The notes under the pieces: generated by a model
What the model was told of the DNA's origin: nothing
Databases searched by the model: none
What the model saw: the letters and a program-made list of their open reading frames with translations, nothing else
Assembly (NCBI RefSeq): GCF_910591885.1
Contig: NC_063278.1
Location: 372,001-436,000 of the forward strand
DNA: 64,000 nt
From: Bombus terrestris
Lineage: Eukaryota; Arthropoda; Insecta; Hymenoptera; Apidae
Direction of reading: 5' to 3'
Shown: in pieces, positions 22,601 through 33,258 of the stretch
How the letters are laid out: each line of letters starts with the position of its first letter
How positions within the stretch are numbered: the first letter of the stretch is position 1
Made by a program: the position numbers and the translations under genes

Positions 22601-23701
22601 TATCCCTCGCATTACTACTACGTCGGCCGTTCGTATGCCGGGAAATTTCGGGGCAACGGACTCCTTAATCAACGAGCATTCGGCCCCAGAATCGAAACAA
22701 AATGGGAACGACTCACCCTGGAGGCTTAATTTACCGGTTGGGGCCTCCACCACGCAGAATTCGACTCGACGTTCCTGGCCGTTGCTGTCTCCTCTCTCTT
22801 TCCGCAGCGGGCAACCAGAGGCGATGTGTCCTTCCGCTTGACACTTGAAGCAAACCGGCTTGGACGATGTAGCTTGTCGGCCTCCTTCTGGACGTCGTAT
22901 CTTCCGTTTCTCGGTCCGCACCTTCTTGCGGCACTCCGCCACTTCATGCCCAAAGGCACCGCAGTAGAGGCACTTGTTCCGGGGGTCGGACAGCTTGTGT
23001 CGTTTGGTTTCGGGGCTAGATGGTGTATTGCTTGTCGCCGGCCTCTTCTCGTGAGCGAAGACTCTTATTTCGTTTAAAAATTGGTCCTTGGTCTTGATAT
23101 CCTTCTCGAGTGCCACTCGTTCGATACGCCGGTCGACTGACTTCACTCGATAAAAGGCGATAGCATTGAATAATTCCGGCAAGGTTATATGTTGCCACTT
23201 CATCTCTATGAGGGAACGGACGCGAGCGGCGAAAGCCGCCGTGTTTTCGCCCTTCTGTGGTTGTTCGTTAAGTATCTTCATTAGTGTCGAGGTTGCTGTA
23301 TCCTTACCACCAAAACGCGTCGTAAAAAGTTCCGTAAACGCTGGCCAAGTGAGGCCTTCGTCGAACACTCCCTGCGAAAACCAATTTGCTGCGGAACCCT
23401 TCAGAGCACTGCTCAAAGCGGTGGCTAGCGAACGGTCTTGTAGGGGGTGGTCCTTCATAATCAGACCAGCAGTGGTACACCATGCGACTGGATCGGCGCC
23501 CGGGATGTCGGGGTTAAAGTCCGGTAGCACAGTTTTGGTAGGTTCCGCACTCGGCTTCAAATTCAGCTCCTCCACTAGGCCACGCAAAATGGCCCTCATT
23601 CCGTTCACCGTCATAACCGTTCCGAATCCCACTTCTGATGTCGGATTGAAGTCAGGATTAAGGAGATGGGCGTTTAATGAATTTTCATTAGAATTAGCCA
23701 T
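19625..23701 (-). CDS. Ty3/gypsy Gag-Pol polyprotein (1358 aa, intact)
   Basis: Single frame with no frameshift or stop between gag and pol. Residues ~95-215 resemble a retrotransposon Gag capsid region. Two CX2CX4HX4C zinc knuckles follow: C244, C247, H252, C257 and C284, C287, H292, C297. The aspartic protease has FDSGA with D337 and a later IMIGRE segment (405-410). The reverse transcriptase (~500-690) has SLDMASGF with D586 and YLDD at 648-651. RNase H (~790-910) has TDAS D797, E836/E838, D863 and D906. The integrase zinc finger is H1004, H1009, C1039, C1042 (HX4HX29CX2C); the core triad is D1072, D1131, E1167 with 35 residues between the last two; a GPF motif lies at 1293-1295. No chromodomain is visible. 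The acidic C-terminus ends at a TAA (19625-19627). The first ATG (23701) lies inside the 5' LTR, so residues 1-21 are LTR-encoded; the next Met (residue 30) is an alternative start. All catalytic residues I can check are present. Confidence 0.95.
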   Translation of the reverse strand: MANSNENSLNAHLLNPDFNPTSEVGFGTVMTVNGMRAILRGLVEELNLKPSAEPTKTVLPDFNPDIPGADPVAWCTTAGLIMKDHPLQDRSLATALSSALKGSAANWFSQGVFDEGLTWPAFTELFTTRFGGKDTATSTLMKILNEQPQKGENTAAFAARVRSLIEMKWQHITLPELFNAIAFYRVKSVDRRIERVALEKDIKTKDQFLNEIRVFAHEKRPATSNTPSSPETKRHKLSDPRNKCLYCGAFGHEVAECRKKVRTEKRKIRRPEGGRQATSSKPVCFKCQAEGHIASGCPLRKERGDSNGQERRVEFCVVEAPTGKLSLQGESFPFCFDSGAECSLIKESVAPKFPGIRTADVVVMRGIGNTCVKSTSQILSTVCINGFALEITFHVLPDSHLKYDIMIGREILSQGFDVHITRDSLNICKTKIVNACNRTVENEIDLGEVDTEVLGNDKGRLISILERFKNSFITGFPRTRVTTGQLEIRLIDPNVTVQRSPYRLSEEERKTVRERISELIKANIIRPSKSPFASPMLLVKKKDGSDRLCVDFRALNKNTVADRYPLPLIADQIARLQNAKYFISLDMASGFHQIPIHPNSTEYTAFVTPDGQYEYVTMPFGLKNAPSVFQRAIFNALGDLAYSYVVVYLDDVLVIADSIDQALERLNTVLDTLVKAGFSFNFAKCSFLKTTVLYLGYIIHNGEVRPNPGKIHALSSLPAPTTVTQLRQFIGLASYFRRFVPKFSQMMKPLYALTSGSKNITWSDRHEKIRQQVVSVLTDAPVLMIFDPNYPIELHTDASSEGYGAILMHKVEGKNRVIEYYSKRTTPAESRYHSYELETLAVVNAIKHFRHYLHGREFLVVTDCNSLKASSNKAHLNDRVHRWWAYLQTFTFDIMYREGKRMSHVDFFSRNPVDLGHRKIDKIVEKEINLAEISEDWLLAEQRRDPQIIETTRKLRNDELAEDIANTYELRSGILYRKVQRRGRTLCLPIVPRGFRWSVINHVHQSIMHLGWDKTLEKLYEYYWFEGMAKYVRKFVENCHACRVSKASSGKIQAELHPIPKTSIPWHTVHMDITGKLSGKKDSKEYVIVLVDAFTKFVHLHHTRKIDSFNTIEALKSAIFLFGSPCRIIADQGRCFTGKEFQEFCENKQIKVHLIATGASRANGQVERVMSTLKNMFTVVETTGRSWQDAIGEIQLALNCTTNRVTKASPLELLIGRTARPYDLLLPDSVEEREIDISDVRQQATKNIASSAKHDKERFDNTKAKMVRFNVGDFVLRKIEERNQTKLEPKFKGPFVIAEILEGDRYTLKTLDGKRSYKYSHDRLRKMPNSCVPAELDVCSDDNGSDNDDMTTPISEDH
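23621..23631 (-). promoter_or_regulatory. Weak candidate primer-binding site
   Basis: The first TGG on the transcribed strand after the 5' LTR lies 7 nt past the boundary (TGGGATTCGGA) and is inside gag codons. Its complement ends in CCA and resembles a tRNA T-arm more than an acceptor end, so the primer tRNA is not identified. Confidence 0.25.
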
Positions 23702-23721
23702 TGTCGTGATACAACGAAGAG

Positions 23722-23727
23722 TTTATT
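23722..23727 (-). promoter_or_regulatory. AATAAA copy in 5' LTR
   Basis: Same signal as in the 3' LTR, 21 nt before the gag ATG. It must be ignored or out of range in the 5' LTR for full-length RNA to be made. Confidence 0.4.
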
Positions 23728-23877
23728 AGCACAGGCTTATTAACAAGATTAAGCACTCGTAGCACTAGTGATAATGACCTTAGGTTCAAACGAATCCGCG
23801 GTCACGGGATGATAAACGTATGTTATCGCACAGTTCAAGTCTAACTCTTTGTTAACTAGACGTGAGGTATTCACTGG

Positions 23878-23883
23878 TTATAA
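23878..23883 (-). promoter_or_regulatory. Candidate TATA element in 5' LTR
   Basis: TTATAA about 177 nt upstream of the gag ATG and upstream of the AATAAA, a plausible core promoter spacing for an LTR. The sequence match alone is weak evidence. Confidence 0.3.
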
Positions 23884-24590
23884 GATAGTACTGTCACTCG
23901 TCAATGAGATCACACGAAAGAATGACTCTCCGTCTCGACGATGTCGTCGAGGAAAACTATATTGGGTGGGTCTAAGGATATGAGATCCTCGGATTCGTCA
24001 AAGAAAGCTTTCGTTCCAAAGGTGAGGGAAATTAGCGCTGTTGCTAATTGGTCAATCTCCATATCCTCCTTGAGAGGAGGTTGTTGACGGGGGGCATCGT
24101 TCGTGGAAGATAGGTTTCTCCTATCTTCCCGTAGTTGCAACAAAGACTGCTTGTCTATATGAAGGACTTTGCTTGACTAAATCTTAAGATTTATTGCGGG
24201 TCCTCGCGTTAGCTAAACATATACTGCGGAGGTATGTTGACATCTGGAGATCATCTTACCCGGAGGATAGAATGTGCATGTGGCGAGCCACGGGACAGAA
24301 ACCATTGAAATATTTACTGCTGCGTGTCGCTGCGACTATTTCTTTTAAGGAGAGGTATAGAGTTACTTCATGCCTTTGTTAGACAAAACGTTCATCCCTT
24401 GACCGCGACTACGTTCGGCGACCGGTTGTCACCTCGAGCCCGAGCTCACTATCATAAATTTCGAATAAGTACAGTCGGATCGAATTACAACAGTTTCTTA
24501 GTGCGGCTATGATGAAATCTGGGTTACAGCGCTAAAGGGGTCCTCCCACCGCTCCAAAGGGGAGGCTCCGGTGTTCTTTCATCTCCGACA

Positions 24591-24594
24591 TATA
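24591..24594. other. Target site duplication, right copy (TATA)
   Basis: Second copy of the TATA at 17938-17941, directly after the 5' LTR end; the monomer then resumes with TAACTTGG. Confidence 0.88.
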
Positions 24595-25436
24595 TAACTT
24601 GGAACGAATGAAAGAAAATGAAGCTAACGAAGGAACTAACGAACTCATGCGACGTACCCCGGTGCACCGGATAACCCGAAGGATTAGCGGAAAGCCCAAG
24701 TATTGACCATAACTCGATTCCTGTTTCGCCGTTCGAAACTTATACGAGTCGCGGTCGATGGCGCCGACCGATGATGCCAGTGATCCGCTGGTGATCCAGC
24801 CTTGGATCCAGCACATAGGCCGGCAACTTAACACACTCCAACTGAACATGTGGAACCCGGGGAGGGGCCGCTGAACAGAATTACGAAGGCAGAGGCCTCA
24901 ACTGAACAGTGGGGCCCACCCCCGCGGGCCCGAACAGAATTACGGAGGACGTGAAATTACAGGTCCCTGCCCGAGTACCGAAGTACCAATCGGACAGGAG
25001 TGCAGACGAAACGACTGAATCCCCAACAGATTCGCAAGCATCAGCGGCGCGACGACAACTCCCGCGATTCGGTGCGAACGTCGAGCAGTCGTCGAGCAGT
25101 AACCAAGACTGAGGTGTGCTTGGGCCGCCTTACGAATCCAAAGAGTTTTCCAGTGCACGTTGACCCGCACGTACCCGGGATACGTGCGAGCGAGTACGCC
25201 ACGCGACAGTTTGAAAGAACTGAGTGATCGCGAACCGACAAATCGCGGGTACAATTTTTCGTTCCAAGATGGATAAGTATCGTTGTACAGAATGAGCTCA
25301 CAATGCACTTAACATAGGTATCTATCTTACGATTAATTAAGCCTAAAACGCACGCATTCTACGGTGTCCAACGATGTCCAACGATGTCCAACGTTGTCCA
25401 ACGTCGTCCAACTTTGTCCAACGGTGTCCCACGTTG

Positions 25437-26743
25437 AAGTCCAGTCCAGATAATCCAAAATGCTTTTAGCGGCATTTGGAGATCCAAACAGGACTGGTGC
25501 GTAGTTCTTAGCTTGGCATCGTTTTCCAAAGATTAATCAACGGATTAATTTTTTGGAAAACGATGCCAATTACCAGGTCTCACTACGTGGAGGTGACTGC
25601 GCAAGAGACCCGCCCATGGGTTATTTAACCTTATACATCCATCTCGACATTCAACCCATTGGCAGAATGTCGAGTTACGACTCTACTTGACCATGGGCCT
25701 GCGTAAAGAAATAGTTGTTTCTTACCCTAACTGCGAAACACATATCTCCAACGCAGCGCTTACATGAATCTTTACAAACGTAGAACAAAACATACATAAC
25801 GCGACATCTATCTCCCACACAACGATTACATAGATCCGTACAAATATTGTATAATAATTGGCATCCCTATTGGCAGCATTCGGTATCAAAGACACATTTA
25901 TATAACTTGGAACGAATGAAAGAAAATGAAGCTAACGAAGGAACTAACGAACTCATGCGACGTACCCCGGTGCACCGGATAATCCGAAGGAATAGCGGAA
26001 AGCCCAAGTATTGACCATAACTCGATTCCTGTTTCGCCGTTCGAAACTTATACGAGTCGCGGTCGATGGCGCCGACCGATGATGCCAGTGATCCGCAGGT
26101 GATCCAGCCGTGGATCCAGCACATAGGCCGGCAACTTAACACACTCCAACTGAACATGTGGAACCCGGGGAGGGGCCGCTGAACAGAATTACGAAGGCAG
26201 AGGCCTCAACTGAACAGTGGGGCCCACCCCCGCGGGCCCGAACAGAATTACGGAGGACGTGAAATTACAGGTCCCTGCCCGAGTACCGAAGTACCAATCG
26301 GACAGGAGTGCAGATCCACGACTGAATCCCTAACAGATGCGCAAGCATCAGCGGCGCGACGACAACTCCCGCGATTCGGTGCGAACGTCGAGCAGTCGTC
26401 GAGCAGTCACCAAGACTGAGGTGTGCTTGGGCCGCCTTACGAATCCAAAAAGTTTTCCAGTGCACGTTGACCCGCACGTACCCGGGATACGTGCGAGCGA
26501 GTACGCCACGCGACAGTTTGAAAGAACTGAGTGATCGCGAACCGACAAATCGCGGGTACAATTTTTCGTTCCAAGATGGATAAGTATCGTTGTACAGAAT
26601 GAGCTCACAATGCACTTAACATAGGTATCTATCTTACGATTAATTAAGCCTAAAACGCACGCATTCTAAGGTGTCCAACGATGTCCAACGATGTCCAACG
26701 TTGTCCAACGTTGTCCAACTTTGTCCAACGGTGTCCCACGTTG
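25437..26743. repeat. Satellite monomer U12
   Basis: 1307 bp, alpha tract. Markers GGAATAGCGG, CCGCAGGTGATCC and AAAAAGTTTTCC link it to U17. Confidence 0.95.
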
Positions 26744-28050
26744 AAGTCCAGTCCAGATCATCCAAAATGCTTTTAGCGGCATTTGGAGATCCAAACAGCA
26801 CTGGTGCGTAGTTCTTAGCTTGGCACCTTTTTCCAAAGATTAATCAACGGATTAATTTTTTGGAAAACGATGCCAATTACCAGGTCTCACTACGTGGAGG
26901 TGACTGCGCAAGAGACTCGCCCATGGGTTATTTAACTTTATACATCCATCTCGACATTCAACCCATTGGCAGAATGTCGAGTTACGACTCTACTTGGCCA
27001 TGGGCCTGCGTAAAGACATAGTTGTTTCGTACCCTAACTGCGAAACACATATCTCCAACGCAGCGCTTACATGAATCTTTACAAACGTAGAACAAAACAT
27101 ACATAACGCGACATCTATCTCCCACACAACGATTACATAGATCCGTACAAATATTGTATAATAATTGGCATCCCTATTGGCAGCATTCGGTATCAAAGAC
27201 ACATTTATATAACTTGGAACGAATGAAAGAAAATGAAGCTAACGAAGGAACTAACGAACTCATGCGACGTACCCCGGTGCACCGGATAACCCGAAGGATT
27301 AGCGGAAAGCCCAAGTAATGACCATAACTCGATTCCTGTTTCGCCGTTCGAAACTTATACGAGTCGCGGTCGATGGCGCCGACCGACGACGCCAGTGATC
27401 TGCTGGTGATCCAGCCGTGGATCCAGCACATAGGCCGGCAACTTAACACACTCCAACTGAACATGTGGAACCCGGGGAGGGACCGCTGAACAGAATTACG
27501 AAGGCAGAGGCCTCAACTGAACAGTGGGGCCCACCCCCGCGGGCCCGAACAGAATTACTGAGGACGTGAAATTACAGGTCCCTGCCCGAGTACCGAAGTA
27601 CCAATCGGACAGGAGTGCAGATCCACGACTGAATCCCCAACAGATTCGCAAGCATCAGCGGCGCGACGACAACTCCCGCGATTCGGTGCGAACGTCGAGC
27701 AGTCGTCGAGCAGTCACCAAGACTGAGGTGTGCTTGGGCCGCCTTACGAATCCAAAGAGTTTTCCAGTGCACGTTGACCCGCACGTACCCGGGATACGTG
27801 CGAGCGAGTACGCCACGCGACAGTTTGAAAGAACTGAGTGATCGCGAACCGACAAATCGCGGGTACAATTTTTCGTTCCAAGATGGATAAGTATCGTTGT
27901 ACAGAATGAGCTCACAATGCACTTATCATAGGTATCTATCTTACGATTAATTAAGCCTAAAAAGCACGCATTCCACGGCGTCCCCCGCTGTCCCGCGGTG
28001 TCCAACGTTGTCCAACGTCGTCCAACGTTGTCCAACGGTGTCCCACCGTG
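26744..28050. repeat. Satellite monomer U13
   Basis: 1307 bp, beta tract. Markers CAGCACTGG, GAGACTCGCC, GTAAAGACATAG and GATCTGCTGG are shared with U18. The left arm of H1 is damaged (GGCACCTTTTTCC). Confidence 0.95.
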
Positions 28051-29357
28051 AAGTCCAGTCCAGATCATCCAAAATGCTTTTAGCGGCATTTGGAGATCCA
28101 AACAGGACTGGTGCGTAGTTCTTAGCTTGGCATCGTTTTCCAAAGATTAATCAACGGATTAATTTTTTGGAAAACGATGCCAATTACCAGGTCTCACTAC
28201 GTGGAGGTGACTGCGCAAGAGACCCGCCCATGGGTTATTTAACTTTATACATCCATCTCGACATTCAACCCATTGGCAGAATGTCGAGTTACGACTCTAC
28301 TTGACCATGGGCCTGCGTAAAGAAATAGTTGTTTCGTACCCTAACTGCGAAACACATATCTCCAACGCAGCGCTTACATGAATCTTTACAAACGTAGAAC
28401 AAAACATACATAACGCGACATCTATCTCCCACACAACGGTTACATAGATCCGTACAAATATTGTATAATAATTGGCATCCCTATTGGCAGCATTCTGTAT
28501 CAAAGACACATTTATATAACTCGGAACGAATGAAAGAAAATGAAGCTAACGAAGGAACTAACGAACTCATGCGACGTACCCCGGTGCACCGGATAATCCG
28601 AAGGAATAGCGGAAAGCCCAAGTATTGACCATAACTCGATTCCTGTTTCGCCGTTCGAAACTTATACGAGTCGCGGTCGATGGCGCCGACCGATGATGCC
28701 AGTGATCCGCAGGTGATCCAGCCGTGGATCCAGCACATAGGCCGGCAACTTAACACACTCCAACTGAACATGTGGAACCCGGGGAGGGGCCGCTGAACAG
28801 AATTACGAAGGCAGAGGCCTCAACTGAACAGTGGGGCCCACCCCCGCGGGCCCGAACAGAATTACGGAGGACGTGAAATTACAGGTCCCTGCCCGAGTAC
28901 CGAAGTACCAATCGGACAGGAGTGCAGATCCACGACTGAATCCCCAACAGATGCGCAAGCATCAGCGGCGCGACGACAACTCCCGCGATTCGGTGCGAAC
29001 GTCGAGCAGTCGTCGAGCAGTCACCAAGACTGAGGTGTGCTTGGGCCGCCTTACGAATCCAAAGAGTTTTCCAGTGCACGTTGACCCGCACGTACCCGGG
29101 ATACGTGCGAGCGAGTACGCTACGCGACAGTTTGAAAGAACTGAGTGATCGCGAACCGACAAATCGCGGGTACAATTTTTCGTTCCAAGATGGATAAGTA
29201 TCGTTGTACAGAATGAGCTCACAATGCACTTAACATAGGTATCTATCTTACGATTAATTAAGCCTAAAAAGCACGCATTCTACGGTGTCCAACGATGTCC
29301 AACGATGTCCAACGTTGTCCAACGTCGTCCAACTTTGTCCAACGGTGTCCCACGTTG
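28051..29357. repeat. Satellite monomer U14
   Basis: 1307 bp. GGAATAGCGG and CGCAGGTG as in U12; private CATTCTGTATC near 28495. The tract is beta-like in its lead-in (AAAAAGCACG) but alpha in its decamers. Confidence 0.95.
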
Positions 29358-30664
29358 AAGTCCAGTCCAGATAATCCAAAATGCTTTTAGCGGCATTTGG
29401 AGATCCAAACAGGACTGGTGCGTAGTTCTTAGCTTGGCATCGTTTTCCAAAGATTAATCAACGGATTAATTTTTTGGAAAACGATGCCAATTACCAGGTC
29501 TCACTACGTGGAGGTGACTGCGCAAGAGACCCGCCCATGGGTTATTTAACCTTATACATCCATCTCGACATTCAACCCATTGGCAGAATGTCGAGTTACG
29601 ACTCTACTTGACCATGGGCCTGCGTAAAGAAATAGTTGTTTCTTACCCTAACTGCGAAACACATATCTCCAACGCAGCGCTTACATGAATCTTTACAAAC
29701 GTAGAACAAAACATACATAACGCGACATCTATCTCCCACACAACGATTACATAGATCCGTACAAATATTGTATAATAATTGGCATCCCTATTGGCAGCAT
29801 TCGGTATCAAAGACACATTTATATAACTTGGAACGAATGAAAGAAAATGAAGCTAACGAAGGAACTAACGAACTCATGCGACGTACCCCGGTGCACCGGA
29901 TAACCCGAAGGATTAGCGGAAAGCCCAAGTAATGACCATAACTCGATTCCTGTTTCGCCGTTCGAAACTTATACGAGTCGCGGTCGATGGCGCCGACCGA
30001 TGATGCCAGTGATCCGCTGGTGATCCAGCCGTGGATCCAGCACATAGGCCGGCAACTTAACACACTCCAACTGAACATGTGGAACCCGGGGAGGGGCCGC
30101 TGAACAGAATTACGAAGGCAGAGGCCTCAACTGAACAGTGGGGCCCATCCCCGCGGGCCCGAACAGAATTACGGAGGACGTGAAATTACAGGTCCCTGCC
30201 CGAGTACCGAAGTACCAATCGGACAGGAGTGCAGATCCACGACTGAATCCCCAACAGATGCGCAAGCATCAGCGGCGCGACGACAACTCCCGCGATTCGG
30301 TGCGAACGTCGAGCAGTCGTCGAGCAGTCACCAAGACTGAGGTGTGCTTGGGCCGCCTTACGAATCCAAAGAGTTTTCCAGTGCACGTTGACCCGCACGT
30401 ACCCGGGATACGTGCGAGCGAGTACGCCACGCGACAGTTTGAAAGAACTGAGTGATCGCGAACCGACAAATCGCGGGTACAATTTTTCGTTCCAAGATGG
30501 ATAAGTATCGTTGTACAGAATGAGCTCACAATGCACTTAACATAGGTATCTATCTTACGATTAATTAAGCCTAAAACGCACGCATTCTACGGTGTCCAAC
30601 GATGTCCAACGATGTCCAACGTTGTCCAACGTCGTCCAACTTTGTCCAACGGTGTCCCACGTTG
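29358..30664. repeat. Satellite monomer U15
   Basis: 1307 bp, alpha tract, with ATTTAACCTTATAC and CCCATCCCCGCG variants. Confidence 0.95.
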
Positions 30665-31951
30665 AAGTCCAGTCCAGATAATCCAAAATGCTTTTAGCGG
30701 CATTTGGAGATCCAAACAGGACTGGTACGTAGTTCTTAGCTTGGCATCGTTTTCCAAAGATTAATCAACGGATTAATTTTTTGGAAAACGATGCCAATTA
30801 CCAGGTCTCACTACGTGGAGGTGACTGCGCAAGAGACCCGCCCATGGGTTATTTAACCTTATACATCCATCTCGACATTCAACCCATTGGCAGAATGTCG
30901 AGTTACGACTCTACTTGACCATGGGCCTGCGTAAAGAAATAGTTGTTTCTTACCCTAACTGCGAAACACATATCTCCAACGCAGCGCTTACATGAATCTT
31001 TACAAACGTAGAACAAAACATACATAACGCGACATCTATCTCCCACACAACGATTACATAGATCCGTGCAAATATTGTATAATAATTGGCATCCCCATTT
31101 TCAGCATTCGGTATCAAAGACACATTTATATAACTTGGAACGAATGAAAGAATATGAAGCTAACGAAGGAACTAACGAACTCATGCGACGTACCCCGGTG
31201 CACCGGATAACCCGAAGGATTAGCGGAAAGCCCAAGTAATGACCATAACTCGAATCCTGTTTCGCCGTTCGAAACTTATACGAGTCGCGGTCGATGGCGC
31301 CGACAGACGACGCCAGTGATCCGCTGGTGATCCAGCCGTGGATCCAGCACATAGGCCGGCAACTTAACACACTCCAACTGAACATGTGGAACCCGGGGAG
31401 GGGCCGCTGAACAGAATTACGAAGGCAGAGGCCTCAACTGAACAGTGGGGCCCATCCCCGCGGGCCCGAACAGAATTACGGAGGACGTGAAATTACAGGT
31501 CCCTGCCCGAGTACCGAAGTACCAATCGGACAGGAGTGCAGATCCACGACTGAATCCCCAACAGATGCGCAAGCATCAGCGGCGCGACGACAACTCCCGC
31601 GATTCGGTGCGAACGTCGAGCAGTCGTCGAGCAGTCACCAAGACTGAGGTGTGCTTGGGCCGCCATACGAATCCAAAGAGTTTTCCAGTGCACGTTGACC
31701 CGCACGTACCCGGGATACGCGCGAACGAGTACGCCACGCGACAGTTTGAAAGAACTGAGTGATCGCGAACCGACAAATCGCGGGTACAATTTTTCGTTCC
31801 ACGATAGATATGTATCGTTGTACAGAAAGAGCTCACAATGCACTTAACGTAGGTATCTATCTTACGATTAATTAAGCCTAAAACGCACGCATTCTACGGT
31901 GTCCAACGATGTCCAACGATGTCCAACGATGTCCAACGTTGTCCAACGTTG
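30665..31951. repeat. Satellite monomer U16
   Basis: 1287 bp; the decamer tract is 20 bp short. CATCCCCATTTTCAGC replaces the usual CATCCCTATTGGCAGC. From 31665 the sequence matches the U21 end (CCGCCATACG, GTTCCACGAT, AACGTAGG). Confidence 0.95.
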
Positions 31952-33258
31952 AAGTCCAGTCCAGATCATCCAAAATGCTATTAGCGGCATTTGGAGATCC
32001 AAACCGGACCGGTGCATAGTTCTTAGCTTGGCATCGTTTTCTAAAGATTAATCAACGGATTAATTTTTTGGAAAACGATGCCAATTACCAGGTCTCACCA
32101 CGAGGAGGTGACTACGCAAGAGACCCGCCCATGGCTTCTTTATCTTTATACATCCATCTCGACATTCAACCCATTGGCAGAATGTCGAGTTACGACTCTA
32201 CTTGACCATGGGCCTGCGTAAAGAAATAGTTGTTTCGTACCCTAACTGCGAAACACATATCTCCAACGCAGCGCTTACATGAATCTTTACAAACGTAGAA
32301 CAAAACATACATAACGCGACATCTATCTCCCACACAACGATTACATAGATCCGTACAAATATTGTATAATAATTGGCATCCCTATTGGCAGCATTCGGTA
32401 TCAAAGACACATTTATATAACTTGGAACGAATGAAAGAAAATGAAGCTAACGAAGGAACTAACGAACTCATGCGACGTACCCCGGTGCACCGGATAATCC
32501 GAAGGAATAGCGGAAAGCCCAAGTATTGACCATAACTCGATTCCTGTTTCGCCGTTCGAAACTTATACGAGTCGCGGTCGATGGCGCCGACCGATGATGC
32601 CAGTGATCCGCAGGTGATCCAGCCGTGGATCCAGCACATAGGCCGGCAACTTAACACACTCCAACTGAACATGTGGAACCCGGGGAGGGGCCGCTGAACA
32701 GAATTACGAAGGCAGAGGCCTCAACTGAACAGTGGGGCCCACCCCCGCGGGCCCGAACAGAATTACGGAGGACGTGAAATTACAGGTCCCTGCCCGAGTA
32801 CCGAAGTACCAATCGGACAGGAGTGCAGATCCACGACTGAATCCCCAACAGATGCGCAAGCATCAGCGGCGCGACGACAACTCCCGCGATTCGGTGCGAA
32901 CGTCGAGCAGTCGTCGAGCAGTCACCAAGACTGAGGTGTGCTTGGGCCGCCTTACGAATCCAAAAAGTTTTCCAGTGCACGTTGACCCGCACGTACCCAG
33001 GATACGTGCGAGCGAGTACGCCACGCGACAGTTTGAAAGAACTGAGTGATCGCGAACCGACAAATCGCGGGTACAATATTTCGTTCCAAGATGGATAAGT
33101 ATCGTTGTACAGAATGAGCTCACAATGCACTTAACATAGGTATCTATCTTACGATTAATTAAGCCTAAAACGCACGCATTCTACGGTGTCCAACGATGTC
33201 CAACGATGTCCAACGTTGTCCAACGTCGTCCAACTTTCTCCAACGGTGTCCCACGTTG
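31952..33258. repeat. Satellite monomer U17 (mosaic)
   Basis: 1307 bp. The first ~200 bp are gamma-like (GCTATTAGCGG, GGCTTCTTTATC), then main type with the U12 markers. Confidence 0.95.

Larger units (their letters stand above)
17942..24590 (-). mobile_element. Complete Ty3/gypsy LTR retrotransposon
   Basis: A 6649-bp element on the minus strand. Order: 5' LTR (23639-24590), gag-pol (ATG at 23701, stop at 19625), 0.73 kb of non-coding sequence with a hairpin minisatellite, 3' LTR (17942-18890). The LTRs begin TGTCGG and end CCGACA, an extended version of the usual TG...CA. They are identical by eye except for one 3-bp indel, and TATA flanks both ends. The gag-pol frame is intact, so the copy is young and possibly competent. 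There is no env frame. The domain order protease, reverse transcriptase, RNase H, integrase with a GPF motif places it in Ty3/gypsy (Metaviridae) rather than Ty1/copia. No strong polypurine tract or standard primer-binding site follows the usual layout. Clade within Ty3/gypsy was not determined. Confidence 0.96.
23639..24590 (-). repeat. 5' LTR (952 bp)
   Basis: Upstream LTR for minus-strand transcription, starting TGTCGG at 24590 and ending CCGACA at 23639. It holds a TTATAA (23878-23883), an AATAAA (23722-23727) and the gag ATG (23701). The U3/R/U5 borders are not determined; the AATAAA position implies a long U3 and short U5. Confidence 0.96.
17476..25436. repeat. Satellite monomer U11, split by retrotransposon
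   Basis: Left part 17476-17941, right part 24591-25436. Removing the element and one TATA copy restores a normal 1307-bp spacing, so the array was already in place when the element inserted. The right part has a private change near 25006 (CAGACGAAACGAC). Confidence 0.95.

Noticed and set aside
23166..23729. Plus-strand frames of 60-187 codons antisense to gag-pol
   Set aside because: They lie opposite a strongly supported gene and show no domain of their own.
23910..24143. 77-codon frame within the 5' LTR whose copies differ by an in-frame 3-bp indel
   Set aside because: The frame opens at TTG; the first ATG is at 24062 and the indel lies upstream of it, leaving about 50 codons with no recognisable similarity.
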